Shown one piece after another: positions 8,634-16,873 of a stretch of DNA of 64,000 nucleotides. The DNA is from Pantoea agglomerans (GTDB taxonomy: Bacteria; Pseudomonadota; Gammaproteobacteria; Enterobacterales; Enterobacteriaceae), in NCBI RefSeq assembly GCF_020149765.1, contig NZ_CP083809.1, positions 1,116,001 to 1,180,000 on the forward strand, in the 5' to 3' direction. Each line of letters begins with the position of its first letter. Within the stretch, counting starts at the first letter, position 1. The notes beneath the pieces are model-generated. The model did not search any database and had not been told where the DNA came from. It was given only the letters and a program-made list of their open reading frames with translations. The position numbers were made by a program, and so were the translations under genes.

Positions 8634-9216
8634 GTGAGAGATCCCAGATATTAGGTAAGTAGCGGTTGCTGTAACCGGAGATAAAGGGCTTTTCGCTGCC
8701 GTCATCGCGGTAGACCGCGCGTTTTACCGCGCCGATATTGGCGCCGTAGACGTGGATGCTGACAGAGACGCGATCGTCGTAAGCGTTGCTGACGCGATGG
8801 ATATCGCCGACGCGCGGCGATACTGCCTCGATCTGGCCGGGGTCGAGACGAACCGGTGCGCCCGCCGCCGCCAGCCCGCCCTGCGCCGGCCGGAAGCTCT
8901 GCGACACTTCTGCGCCGCGCAGCATGCCGATTAATCCCCAGACGCGATGATCGTGCACCGGCGTCTGCTGGCCCGGCCCCCAGACAAAGCTCACCACCGA
9001 GAAGCGCTGCTGCGCGTCGGCATGCAGCAGATACTGTTGATAATGCTGCGGATGCGGCTGGGCGAACGCCTCATCCAGCCAGTCGTCGTGCTGCAGCAGC
9101 GGACGCAGCAGCTCGCTGCCGCGCGCCAGAATGGTCGCCTCGTCCGGCTGCCGATCGAGCAGGGCGGCGAGCTGCGCCACAAAGTCGCGCAGCCGCTGAT
9201 AGTTCAGAACGCTCAC
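8626..9216 (-). CDS. Cysteine dioxygenase family thiol dioxygenase
   Basis: This 196-residue cupin has the iron-binding motif HDHRVWG (about residues 87-93) and a third histidine in GDIHRVSN near residue 139, the three-His site of cysteine dioxygenase and 3-mercaptopropionate dioxygenase. These enzymes oxidise a thiol to a sulfinate using Fe(II) and O2. The start is GTG at 9216, overlapping the stop of the binding-protein gene (GTGA), which implies translational coupling. Place in the operon: third of four genes. Whether the substrate is cysteine or another thiol cannot be read from the sequence. Confidence 0.88.
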   Translation of the reverse strand: MSVLNYQRLRDFVAQLAALLDRQPDEATILARGSELLRPLLQHDDWLDEAFAQPHPQHYQQYLLHADAQQRFSVVSFVWGPGQQTPVHDHRVWGLIGMLRGAEVSQSFRPAQGGLAAAGAPVRLDPGQIEAVSPRVGDIHRVSNAYDDRVSVSIHVYGANIGAVKRAVYRDDGSEKPFISGYSNRYLPNIWDLSHG

Positions 9217-10193
9217 GATTTGTTCTCCTGATAGTGCCGCGCCACCTGATTCGCACCGCTGGCCAGGCTGAAATCGAAGGCGCCGCTGACGTCGACCGCT
9301 TTTGGCAGCACCTGATAGCGATGGAAGAAGTCGGCGGATTTTTGCAGCGTCGCGATAAGAGAGGAATCGAACACCAGCGGGCGAATGCGCGCGTCGGCAA
9401 TCCAGCTGCTGGTGATGGTGGTCGGCATATTCAGCGATTTGCCCAGCGCCTGCGCGAACGGCTGCGGATGCTGCGCCGCCCAGACCTGCGCCTTCGCCAG
9501 CCGCGTCAGCAGATCGGCGATGGCCTGGCGTTTCGCCGGGTCGGCCAGCGCCTCTTTGCGCGCCAGCGCATAGGAGTAGCCCGACATAATGCCGCTGCCG
9601 CCGCCCTGCGGCACGCGCACCGTGCCGTCAACCTGGGTTGAGGTAGCGATATAGGGCTCCCACGGCGCCCAGGCGGAAACCGCGCCGGAGGTCAGCGCCG
9701 CGCGGCCATCCACCGGGCCGAGAAAGCGCAGCGTCACCTCGTCCGGTTTCAGTCCGGCGCGCTCCAGCAGGCCCAGGATCAGATAATGGCCCCAGCCGCC
9801 GCGGTTGACGGCGATCTGTTTGCCTTTCAGATCCTGCAGGCTGTGGATGCCGGCGTCAGGGCGCGTCAGCAGCGCGATGCTGTCGGGATTGTTCTGCCAG
9901 GCACCCACCGCTTTTACCGGTGCGCCCGCGGCATAGACAAACAGAAAGGGCAGATCGCCGGTAAAGCCGACATCCAGCGCTCCCGCGTTCAGCGCCTCCT
10001 GCACCGGCGCGCCCGAGTCAAAGGCGGTGAGCTTCAAATCGTAGGGCAGATTATCGAGTTCGCCGGACGCTTTCAGCGAGGCGAAGCGATCCCCTTTGAC
10101 ATCGCCGAGGCGCAGCGACACTTTTTCAGCGGCCAGCGCGTGGTTAAGGGTGAGCGCCAGCGCGATTCCGGCAAATAAGGCGGCGAGACGCAT
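9213..10193 (-). CDS. Sulfonate-type ABC transporter substrate-binding protein (SsuA-like)
   Basis: The 326-residue protein has a clear Sec signal peptide (residues 1-22, cleavage after ALAA) and no lipobox. The mature part resembles the SsuA/TauA/nitrate-binding clan: FDSGAPVQEALNAGALDVG, then TGDLPFLF and QDLKGKQIAVNRGG. Such proteins capture aliphatic sulfonates in the periplasm for an ABC importer. The first base of its start codon is the last base of the monooxygenase stop codon (TGATG). No permease or ATPase gene is present in this operon, so it must use an importer encoded elsewhere. Confidence 0.85.
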   Translation of the reverse strand: MRLAALFAGIALALTLNHALAAEKVSLRLGDVKGDRFASLKASGELDNLPYDLKLTAFDSGAPVQEALNAGALDVGFTGDLPFLFVYAAGAPVKAVGAWQNNPDSIALLTRPDAGIHSLQDLKGKQIAVNRGGWGHYLILGLLERAGLKPDEVTLRFLGPVDGRAALTSGAVSAWAPWEPYIATSTQVDGTVRVPQGGGSGIMSGYSYALARKEALADPAKRQAIADLLTRLAKAQVWAAQHPQPFAQALGKSLNMPTTITSSWIADARIRPLVFDSSLIATLQKSADFFHRYQVLPKAVDVSGAFDFSLASGANQVARHYQENKS

Positions 10194-11278
10194 CAGGCGC
10201 TCCTTTTGACGCGCGTCAGAGCGGCGACTTTTTCGCGCGTCAGCGGCAGCAGCTCGCGGCCATACTCTTTCGCGTCGTTGAGGGGATCGAAGCCGCGGAT
10301 CAGCACGCTGTCGATGCCAAGGTTGTAGTAATCCAGCAGCGCGTCAGAGACCTGATCGGCCGTTCCCACCAGCGCGGTGGAGTTGTAGCCGCCGCTGACC
10401 AGCTTCGCCACGCCGGTCCACAGCACTTTATCGTGGCGGTCGCTGGCGTTCGCCGCCGCCAGCAAGCGCTGCGCGCCGACGCTTTGCGGCTTCGGCAGGC
10501 CGAAGGTATAGCCCGATTCAGCCAGCTGCTTCTGCGCTGTCTGGTAAATATGTTCCGCGCGTTCCCAGGCCTCTTTCTCGGTTTTACCGATAATCGGGCG
10601 GAAAGAGATATTGAATTTAATGTCGCGTCCTCTTTTCGCCGCGGCGGCGCGCACGGTTTGCACCGTTTCCGCCGCGCCCTGCAGCGGCTCGCCCCACAGC
10701 GCGAAGACATCGGCGTGGCGCGCGGCGACCTCTATCGCCTCGGGCGAAGAGCCGCCGAAGTAGATCGGCAGTTTGCTTTGCAGCGGCTTGATCGCCGAGA
10801 AGGCCTGCTCGGCCTGATAAAAATCGCCCTGATGATCGTAAGGCTGCGCGGAGGTCAGGCTTTGGTTCAGTACATGGAGAAATTCGTCGGTACGCGCGTA
10901 GCGTTCCGCCTTGTTGAGAAAGTCGCCGTCGCGGCGCTGTTCGCTGTCGCTGCCGCCGCTGATAATATGCACCGCCAGGCGTCCGTCGGTCAGGTGATCG
11001 AGCGACGCCAGCTTGCGCGCCGCCAGCGTCGGCGAGACAAAGCCGGGACGGTGCGCCAGCAGAAACTTAATGCGTGACGTGCTGGCGGCGGCGTGCGCTG
11101 TTACCAGAAAACCGTCTGGTTGATCGGACCAGTAGCCCACCAGAATCCGGTCAAATCCCGCCTCTTCGTGGGCGCGGGCAAAATCAGCAATATAATTTTT
11201 ATCGAATAACGGCCCGCTGGCCGGAATGATTTCAGAGGCCAGACGATGGCCGATCATACCCAGAAATTGAATGCTCAT
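10193..11278 (-). CDS. LLM-class flavin-dependent monooxygenase (alkanesulfonate monooxygenase-like)
   Basis: This 361-residue TIM-barrel enzyme of the bacterial luciferase family is closest in style to SsuD: HRPGFVSPTLAARKLASLDH, then GRLAVHIISGGSD and the phosphate-binding PIYFGGSSPEA. Members use FMNH2 and O2 to cleave C-S bonds and release sulfite. It is the first gene of a four-gene operon (monooxygenase, binding protein, thiol dioxygenase, rhodanese). No flavin reductase is encoded beside it, so FMNH2 must come from another locus. The exact substrate is unknown. Confidence 0.87.
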   Translation of the reverse strand: MSIQFLGMIGHRLASEIIPASGPLFDKNYIADFARAHEEAGFDRILVGYWSDQPDGFLVTAHAAASTSRIKFLLAHRPGFVSPTLAARKLASLDHLTDGRLAVHIISGGSDSEQRRDGDFLNKAERYARTDEFLHVLNQSLTSAQPYDHQGDFYQAEQAFSAIKPLQSKLPIYFGGSSPEAIEVAARHADVFALWGEPLQGAAETVQTVRAAAAKRGRDIKFNISFRPIIGKTEKEAWERAEHIYQTAQKQLAESGYTFGLPKPQSVGAQRLLAAANASDRHDKVLWTGVAKLVSGGYNSTALVGTADQVSDALLDYYNLGIDSVLIRGFDPLNDAKEYGRELLPLTREKVAALTRVKRSA

Positions 11279-11456
11279 GCGCTTCTCCCGATGTTGAGTA
11301 ATGAAAAAACTACGGGGCGACGGGCCTGAGATGAAATTCGATATTGTGCAAAGGATTTGCGGGAATCGGGGAAGGGCGACGCCGCGCGGCTGAGGCGGTG
11401 CGACAGGCGTTATATCAGTCAGGAATAATTAAGAATAAGCGGAGAGAAGCCGTGCT
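11279..11456. other. Leader region of the organosulfur operon
   Basis: A 178 bp non-coding stretch ahead of the monooxygenase start. It should hold the operon promoter and, by analogy with ssu operons, a LysR (Cbl/CysB) site, but no motif clear enough to name was seen. Confidence 0.4.
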
Positions 11457-11535
11457 GACGTGAATGACAGGGAACCCTCGCGCCCTCGCTGGCGGCTCGT
11501 CCCGCGCACTCCCTTGCGCAGGTGTCATTCACGTC
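11457..11535. repeat. 79-bp element with perfect 13-bp terminal inverted repeats
   Basis: It begins GACGTGAATGACA and ends with its exact complement TGTCATTCACGTC. The GC-rich interior is also partly self-complementary. It lies in the convergent-side gap after nupC and has no coding capacity. The size and structure suit a MITE-like or REP-like intergenic repeat; its copy number in the genome is unknown. Confidence 0.55.
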
Positions 11536-11557
11536 CTGAATTTATGTGCCGTCTGCA

Positions 11558-11578
11558 GGGCGAGAACCTGTCTCGCCC
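11558..11578 (-). terminator. Possible nupC terminator hairpin
   Basis: GGGCGAGA-ACCTG-TCTCGCCC, 8 bp downstream of the nupC stop. It lacks a good T run on the minus strand, so intrinsic termination is only a possibility. Confidence 0.4.
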
Positions 11579-11585
11579 CTTATTA

Positions 11586-12776
11586 TCAGAACGCCAGCAC
11601 CAGACCGGCGATGGCGGCGGAGAGCACGCTGACCAGCGTTGAACCGTAGAGCAGCTTCAGGCCGAAGCGCGACACCACGTTGCCTTGCTCTTCGTTCAGG
11701 CCTTTGATCGCGCCAGCGACGATGCCGATAGAGGAGAAGTTAGCGAAAGAGACCAGGAAGACCGACAGAATGCCTTCAGAGTTCGGCGACAGCTGGCCCG
11801 CCAGCTTCTGCAGATCCATCATCGCCACAAACTCATTGGAAACCAGCTTGGTAGCCATAATGCTGCCGACCTGCAGCGCTTCGTGCGCCGGTACGCCCAT
11901 TACCCAGGCGAACGGATAGAAGACGTAGCCCAGCACGCCCTGGAAGCTGATGCCGAAGATAAAATCGAACAGCGCGTTCAGGCCGGAAATCAGCGCGATA
12001 AAGCCGATCAGCATCGCCGCGACGATAATCGCCACGCGGAAGCCGGCGAGGATATATTCGCCCAGCATCTCAAAGAAGCTCTGGCCTTTATGAATATCCT
12101 GCAGCTGCAGATCCTCTTCGCTGTCGACGCGGTAAGGGTTGATCAGCGACAGCACGATAAAGGTGCTGAACATGTTAAGCACCAGCGCGGCGACCACATA
12201 CTTCGGCTGCAGCATGGTCATATAGGCACCGACGATCGACATGGATACGGTCGACATCGCGGTCGCGGCCATGGTGTACATGCGGCGCTGCGACATTTTG
12301 CCGAGGATATCCTTATAGGCGATAAAGTTTTCTGACTGTCCCAGAATCAGAGAGCTGACGGCGTTAAAGGATTCCAGCTTGCCCATGCCGTTGATTTTAG
12401 AGAGCACGGTGCCGATGCCGCGGATCACCCACGGCAGAATGCGGAAATGCTGCAGGATGCCGATCAGCGCGGAGATAAAGACGATCGGGCACAGCACGTT
12501 GAGGAAGAAGAAGGCCAGGCCTTTCTCATTCATGTTGCCGAACACGAAGTTAGTGCCTTCGGCCGCATACTTGAGCAGATGATCGAACAGGCCGGCGAAG
12601 CCTTTTACAAACCCGAGGCCCGCCTCGGAGTTGAGGAAGAACCACGCCAGCAGCACTTCAATGACCAGAAGCTGGACAATGTAGCGAATACGAATACTTT
12701 TACGGTCGTGGCTGACGAGTAACGCCAGCACGCCTACCACCACCAGTGCTAAAAGGAAGTGCAAAATATGGGACAT
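11586..12776 (-). CDS. nupC: Nucleoside permease NupC
   Basis: The 396-residue product is a concentrative nucleoside transporter with about ten membrane helices. Family motifs include [11 protein letters not shown] near residue 147 and, in the C-terminal half, [18 protein letters not shown] and [10 protein letters not shown], which form the sodium- or proton-coupled nucleoside site. It imports nucleosides across the inner membrane. Position next to mntH, in divergent orientation, equals the E. coli map. In E. coli nupC is controlled by CRP and CytR; a LacI-type palindrome is visible 47 bp upstream of the start. Confidence 0.97.
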   Translation of the reverse strand: MSHILHFLLALVVVGVLALLVSHDRKSIRIRYIVQLLVIEVLLAWFFLNSEAGLGFVKGFAGLFDHLLKYAAEGTNFVFGNMNEKGLAFFFLNVLCPIVFISALIGILQHFRILPWVIRGIGTVLSKINGMGKLESFNAVSSLILGQSENFIAYKDILGKMSQRRMYTMAATAMSTVSMSIVGAYMTMLQPKYVVAALVLNMFSTFIVLSLINPYRVDSEEDLQLQDIHKGQSFFEMLGEYILAGFRVAIIVAAMLIGFIALISGLNALFDFIFGISFQGVLGYVFYPFAWVMGVPAHEALQVGSIMATKLVSNEFVAMMDLQKLAGQLSPNSEGILSVFLVSFANFSSIGIVAGAIKGLNEEQGNVVSRFGLKLLYGSTLVSVLSAAIAGLVLAF

Positions 12777-12822
12777 GCTTGCTCCAGATTTGAGGAGGGT
12801 TGTAATTTGCTGCGTATTCTAT

Positions 12823-12834
12823 GTAACGCGTTAC
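12823..12834. promoter_or_regulatory. Perfect 12-bp palindrome upstream of nupC, candidate LacI/CytR-type operator
   Basis: GTAACGCGTTAC, centred on CG like operators of LacI-family repressors, 47-58 bp before the nupC start. The regulator is inferred; TGTTCACA half-sites near 12912-12930 could be CRP-related but are weak. Confidence 0.4.
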
Positions 12835-13022
12835 TTAAAAACGAGATCAATTCCACATTATAAGGATTCGCTATCACCCCTTTTCTCAGAAAACTCTTAC
12901 CAGTCACAGCCTGTTCACAAAATGTTCACACCTAATATCCACAAATTCATTGTCTATAATATGTCCGAAGCGTAGAGTGAGGTGCGTTGCACATTTTTTA
13001 GCAAGTCTCGCTTTACCGTAAG

Positions 13023-13040
13023 GTATAGCAATGGCTATAC
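13023..13040. promoter_or_regulatory. MntR-box-like operator of mntH
   Basis: The 18-bp inverted repeat GTATAGC-AATG-GCTATAC, 105 bp before mntH, closely resembles the MntR box of enterobacterial mntH promoters (ATAGC-N4-GCTAT core). It predicts manganese-dependent repression. Confidence 0.75.
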
Positions 13041-13063
13041 TTTATAGCACTATCTATCACAAC

Positions 13064-13081
13064 GATAACGATAACCTCATT
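13064..13081. promoter_or_regulatory. Fur-box-like site of mntH
   Basis: GATAACGATAACCTCATT carries the repeated GATAA hexamer pattern of Fur boxes and lies 64 bp before mntH, downstream of the MntR-like box. E. coli mntH is known to be co-repressed by Fur. Confidence 0.5.
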
Positions 13082-13144
13082 TCACTTGCCGCGATCAGAC
13101 CATAAGCTGCCATGGTAAAAACGCGTTCAGACAGGTAGAGAGAT

Positions 13145-14383
13145 ATGTTTGAGAGCCGTACCGCCGAGCGTGCCGCTCGCGGAGTCAGAAAAATCAAGCT
13201 CGCGCTGCTGGGGCCGGCCTTTATCGCCGCCATCGGCTATATCGATCCAGGTAACTTCGCCACCAATATCCAGGCCGGTGCGGCCTACGGCTATAAGCTG
13301 CTGTGGGTCGTGGTGTGGGCCAATATCATGGCGATGATCATTCAGCTGATGTCCGCCAAGCTCGGCATCGCCACCGGTAAAAACCTCGCTGAGCATATTC
13401 GTGACCGCTTTCCGCGCCCGGCGGTCTGGTTCTACTGGGTGCAGGCGGAGATTATCGCCATGGCGACCGACCTGGCGGAGTTTATCGGCGCAGCGCTCGG
13501 TTTTAAGCTGCTGCTCGGCATTTCGCTGCTGCAGGGCGCCGTGCTGACCGGCGTGGCGACCTTCCTGATCCTGATGCTGCAAAACCGGGGTCAGAAGCCG
13601 CTGGAGGTAGTGATAGGCAGCCTGCTGCTCTTTGTGGCGGCCGCCTATATCGTTGAGCTGTTCTTTTCGCAGCCGAAGGTTAGCGAACTGGTGACCGGCA
13701 TGGCGCTGCCGTCGCTGCCGACGTCGGATGCGGTCTTCCTCGCAGCGGGCGTGCTGGGCGCGACGATTATGCCGCACGTTATCTACCTGCATTCGGCGCT
13801 GACGCAGGGCGGCGAGAGCGGCAATAAGAGCCAGCGCTACTCGTCGACCAAGCTGGACGTGGCGATCGCTATGACTATCGCCGGCTTTGTTAATCTGGCG
13901 ATGATGGCGACCGCCGCCGCCGCGTTTCACTTTAGCGGCCACAGCGGCATCGCCGAGCTGGATCAGGCCTATCTGACGCTGACGCCGCTGCTAGGCCATG
14001 CGGCGGCGACGGTGTTCGGCCTCAGCCTGGTGGCGGCGGGCCTCTCCTCTACCGTTGTAGGTACGCTGGCGGGTCAGGTGGTGATGCAGGGCTTTATCCG
14101 CTTTCATATTCCGCTCTGGGTGCGTCGTCTGGTGACTATGCTGCCCTCGTTTATCGTGATTATGGCGGGCTGGGATCCGACGCGCATTCTGGTTATGAGT
14201 CAGGTGCTGCTGAGCTTCGGCATTGCGCTGGCGCTGATGCCGCTGCTCTCCTTTACCGGCAATCGCGAGATTATGGGCGAGATGGTCAATTCACGCCTGA
14301 TGCAGAACGCTGGCCGCGCCATTGTGGTGCTGGTAGTCGCGCTCAACGCCTATCTGCTTGTTGGCGAAATCCTCGGCCTGTAA
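13145..14383 (+). CDS. mntH: Proton-coupled Mn(II)/Fe(II) transporter MntH (Nramp)
   Basis: The 412-residue product is an Nramp carrier with eleven predicted helices. The metal-site motifs are present: [13 protein letters not shown] in helix 1 (residues 34-46) and [13 protein letters not shown] in helix 6. It imports manganese using the proton gradient, which protects against oxidative stress. The ATG at 13145 follows GAGAG at a suitable distance. Upstream MntR-like and Fur-like sites agree with known manganese and iron control. It is divergent from nupC. Confidence 0.97.
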   Translation: MFESRTAERAARGVRKIKLALLGPAFIAAIGYIDPGNFATNIQAGAAYGYKLLWVVVWANIMAMIIQLMSAKLGIATGKNLAEHIRDRFPRPAVWFYWVQAEIIAMATDLAEFIGAALGFKLLLGISLLQGAVLTGVATFLILMLQNRGQKPLEVVIGSLLLFVAAAYIVELFFSQPKVSELVTGMALPSLPTSDAVFLAAGVLGATIMPHVIYLHSALTQGGESGNKSQRYSSTKLDVAIAMTIAGFVNLAMMATAAAAFHFSGHSGIAELDQAYLTLTPLLGHAAATVFGLSLVAAGLSSTVVGTLAGQVVMQGFIRFHIPLWVRRLVTMLPSFIVIMAGWDPTRILVMSQVLLSFGIALALMPLLSFTGNREIMGEMVNSRLMQNAGRAIVVLVVALNAYLLVGEILGL

Positions 14384-14395
14384 AGGTAATTCACA

Positions 14396-14430
14396 GGCTG
14401 GCCCGCGTATGCCGGGCCAGCCGCGCTTTT
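14396..14430 (+). terminator. mntH terminator
   Basis: The 10-bp stem GGCTGGCCCG-CGTATGC-CGGGCCAGCC is followed by GCGCTTTT, 13 nt after the mntH stop. Confidence 0.8.
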
Positions 14431-14519
14431 AACCGCCTGTGCTGCCGCGCTGGCGGCCCGCCTCAGCTCATTTACTCTCGATATGCAGCCGTTTTCTCTT
14501 TTCACACAGGAGTCAGGTT

Positions 14520-15101
14520 ATGCATGCACTGGTAGTGGTCGCCCATCCCGATCAAGATTCTTTTACTCACGCCGTCGCGCGGGCGCTAACCAGCGAGATT
14601 CGCGCGCCGCACACCTTTGAAATAGCCGATCTGATAGCGGAGGGGTTTGATCCGCGCTATGCCGCCGCCGATCTGGCGCTGTTCCGCAATGAATCCGCGC
14701 CGCCCGCCGATGTGCTGGCCGAGCAAAAGCGCATTGATGGCGCCGACGCGCTGGTGCTGGTTTATCCCGTTTACTGGTGGTCATTTCCCGGCGTGCTGAA
14801 GGGCTGGATCGATCGCGTCTTTACTCACGGCTGGGCATATCAGGAGAGTCCCGACGGCAAAATCGACAAGAAGCTGGGCCGCCTGCAGGTGCATCTGCTG
14901 GGAATTGGCGGGGCAAATCTGCGCACCTATGCGCGGCGCGGCTACTATGCCGCGATGCGCACGCAGATCGACGAGGGCATTTTTGACTATGTCGGCGCGC
15001 CGGTGAAAACCTCGGAGCTGATCCTGCTGCCTGACGCCGACTCGCCGGAAGCCCGTCTGGCAACGGCGCGGCAAACGGGACGTCGGCTGTTTGCTGATTA
15101 A
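14520..15101 (+). CDS. NAD(P)H dehydrogenase (quinone)-type flavoprotein, KefF/MdaB-like
   Basis: The ATG at 14520 has AGGAG 7-11 nt upstream and gives 193 residues; the longer open frame upstream adds a residue string unlike the family. The flavodoxin-like fold is evident: MHALVVVAHP at the N-terminus for the FMN/FAD phosphate, then LVLVYPVYWWSFPGVLKGW (residues 78-96), the signature of two-electron quinone reductases. Such enzymes reduce quinones or electrophiles with NAD(P)H in the cytosol. It stands alone between mntH and the ypeC-like gene. Confidence 0.85.
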   Translation: MHALVVVAHPDQDSFTHAVARALTSEIRAPHTFEIADLIAEGFDPRYAAADLALFRNESAPPADVLAEQKRIDGADALVLVYPVYWWSFPGVLKGWIDRVFTHGWAYQESPDGKIDKKLGRLQVHLLGIGGANLRTYARRGYYAAMRTQIDEGIFDYVGAPVKTSELILLPDADSPEARLATARQTGRRLFAD

Positions 15102-15146
15102 AGGCCGCTCAGCGCCGGTATTGCGCAGCGGCCTTTAGCCGCGCCA

Positions 15147-15494
15147 TCAGTGATGGTGGTGGTCATGGCGATCGTGGCGATCGTGATGGCGCTGCGCTTC
15201 GCGCCAGTGGTGGCGACGCTCGCGCTCATGCCAGCGTCGCTCGCGCTCCCACTGCTGATGACGGCGCCACTCTTCATGGCGCCACCAGCGATGGTTATTA
15301 TACTGATAGCGGTCGTGCCACCAGCGCGGCTCGCGCCAGCGGCCGCCGTCCCAGTAATAGCCGCGACGATCCTGGTCTCCCAGATTCAGGGTCACGCCCG
15401 GCGCCAGGCTGATAGAAGCGCCGGCAGCCTGAACGTTGTGGATCGCCAATGGCGACAGGCAGGTCAGCAAAGCAGCAAAAACAGCAAATTTCAT
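15147..15494 (-). CDS. ypeC: YpeC-type DUF2502 periplasmic protein with a His/Arg/Trp-rich tail
   Basis: The 115-residue protein has a signal peptide (residues 1-23, cleaved after VQAA), a short conserved block (SISLAPGVTLNLGDQD) and then about 70 residues dominated by His, Arg and Trp, ending in DRHDHHHH. DUF2502 proteins include E. coli YpeC, which also lies beside mntH. Its role is unknown. The His-rich tail suggests binding of divalent metal in the periplasm, and its place next to a manganese importer makes that attractive, but this is inference. Confidence 0.8.
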   Translation of the reverse strand: MKFAVFAALLTCLSPLAIHNVQAAGASISLAPGVTLNLGDQDRRGYYWDGGRWREPRWWHDRYQYNNHRWWRHEEWRRHQQWERERRWHERERRHHWREAQRHHDRHDRHDHHHH

Positions 15495-15666
15495 CTTCTT
15501 CTCCTTATCAGCGACAGCGCCGCTGTGGTGCAGGCGTTATACCCGCGCATTGCTTGTGTAGCGATTCAGAGTGTCGCTGACAATTGTGAGGAAAATTGGA
15601 AGAAAAAGGGGATTGAGACAATTCTGTCTGCAGAAACGCCCGGCGCGGCGGCCGGGCGGGCAGGGA

Positions 15667-16656
15667 TTAGAGCAGTACGCCTTCGATAGCGGAGAGTTCG
15701 GCGATGGTAAAATGCTGATTAGCCAGCATCTCCACCGCGTCGTCGATCTGCGCGGTTTTGCTTGCGCCGATCAGCACCGAGGTGACGCGCGCGTCGCGCA
15801 GCGTCCACGCCAGCGCCATCTGCGCCAGCTTCTGGCCGCGCTGCTGCGCAATCTCATTCAGCTTGCGCACTTTTTCCATTTTCTCGTCGGTAAGCTGATC
15901 TTCGCGCAGGAACTTGCTGCCGCTCGCCACGCGCGAATCCTCGGGAATACCCTGCAGATAGCGGTCGGTCAGTACGCCGCCCGCCAGCGGAGAGAAGGCG
16001 ATGCAGCCGACGCCGTTGTCGCCCAGGGTTTCCAGCAGGCCATTTTCCGGGCCGCGTTCAAACATTGAATAGCGCGGCTGATGGATCAGACAGGGCGTGC
16101 CGAGATCGCGCAGAATGGCGATCGCTTCCGCCGCACGTTCCGCCGGATAGTTGGAGATGGCGGCATAGAGCGCTTTACCCTGACGTACCACCTGATCCAG
16201 CGCGCGCATGGTCTCCTCCAGCGGCGTTTCCGGGTCGGGGCGGTGGTGATAAAAAATATCTACATACTCCAGCCCCATGCGCTTCAGGCTCTGATCGAGG
16301 CTGGAGATAAGGTATTTGCGCGAGCCCCAGTCGCCATAGGGGCCATCCCACATGGTGTAACCCGCTTTGGTGGAGATCACCAGCTCATCGCGAAACGCGC
16401 GGAAATCTTCGCGCAGAATGCGGCCAAAGTTCTCTTCCGCCGAGCCCGGCGGCGGGCCATAGTTATTGGCCAGATCAAAATGGGTAATGCCGCGATCGAA
16501 CGCGTGGCGCAGCAGCTCGCGGCTGTTGTCGACGCGCGTGTTGTCGCCAAAGTTATGCCACAGGCCAAGCGAAATCGCGGGCAGTTTTAGCCCGCTGCGG
16601 CCGCTTCGGCGATATTCCATTTGCTGATAACGACCGGGATGCGGAAGGTAGGTCAT
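15667..16656 (-). CDS. yghZ: Aldo/keto reductase, YghZ (L-glyceraldehyde 3-phosphate reductase) type
   Basis: The 329-residue TIM-barrel reductase has the catalytic tetrad: Asp and Tyr in FDLANNYGPPPGSAEEN, Lys in ISTKAGY, His in FYHHRPD. The NADPH-binding end appears as SVLIGASKTAQID. The sequence closely follows E. coli YghZ, which reduces L-glyceraldehyde 3-phosphate and methylglyoxal. The gene is divergent from ipdC across 217 bp holding a near-perfect 16-bp palindrome. It is not next to ipdC in E. coli, so this placement is lineage-specific. Confidence 0.88.
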   Translation of the reverse strand: MTYLPHPGRYQQMEYRRSGRSGLKLPAISLGLWHNFGDNTRVDNSRELLRHAFDRGITHFDLANNYGPPPGSAEENFGRILREDFRAFRDELVISTKAGYTMWDGPYGDWGSRKYLISSLDQSLKRMGLEYVDIFYHHRPDPETPLEETMRALDQVVRQGKALYAAISNYPAERAAEAIAILRDLGTPCLIHQPRYSMFERGPENGLLETLGDNGVGCIAFSPLAGGVLTDRYLQGIPEDSRVASGSKFLREDQLTDEKMEKVRKLNEIAQQRGQKLAQMALAWTLRDARVTSVLIGASKTAQIDDAVEMLANQHFTIAELSAIEGVLL

Positions 16657-16702
16657 ACGGCTTTCCTGTCAGAGGGAAGAATTTTAAAGCGCAAGAATAG
16701 CA

Positions 16703-16718
16703 GTGTATGCGCTTACAC
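16703..16718. promoter_or_regulatory. 16-bp near-palindrome between yghZ-like gene and ipdC
   Basis: GTGTATGCGCTTACAC, with a single mismatched pair, 47 bp before the aldo/keto reductase start and 156 bp before ipdC. It resembles a dimeric repressor site; no cognate regulator gene is adjacent. Confidence 0.4.
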
Positions 16719-16873
16719 ACAGTCACACTGGGCTGCAAAACGCATACTTACAGAATAATCCCCCATCGTAACGCCGGGTTGCCACTTTTTTGTTCAGCCG
16801 ATTGCGCTGCTTTCTCGCCGCTTTTGCAGCATAGCGGATACTCAAACCAGACATCGGGTGAAAGGAGTGGCAT

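Noticed and set aside
11457..11535. ERIC element
   Set aside because: It is shorter than the 126-127 bp ERIC consensus and does not share its central sequence as I know it.
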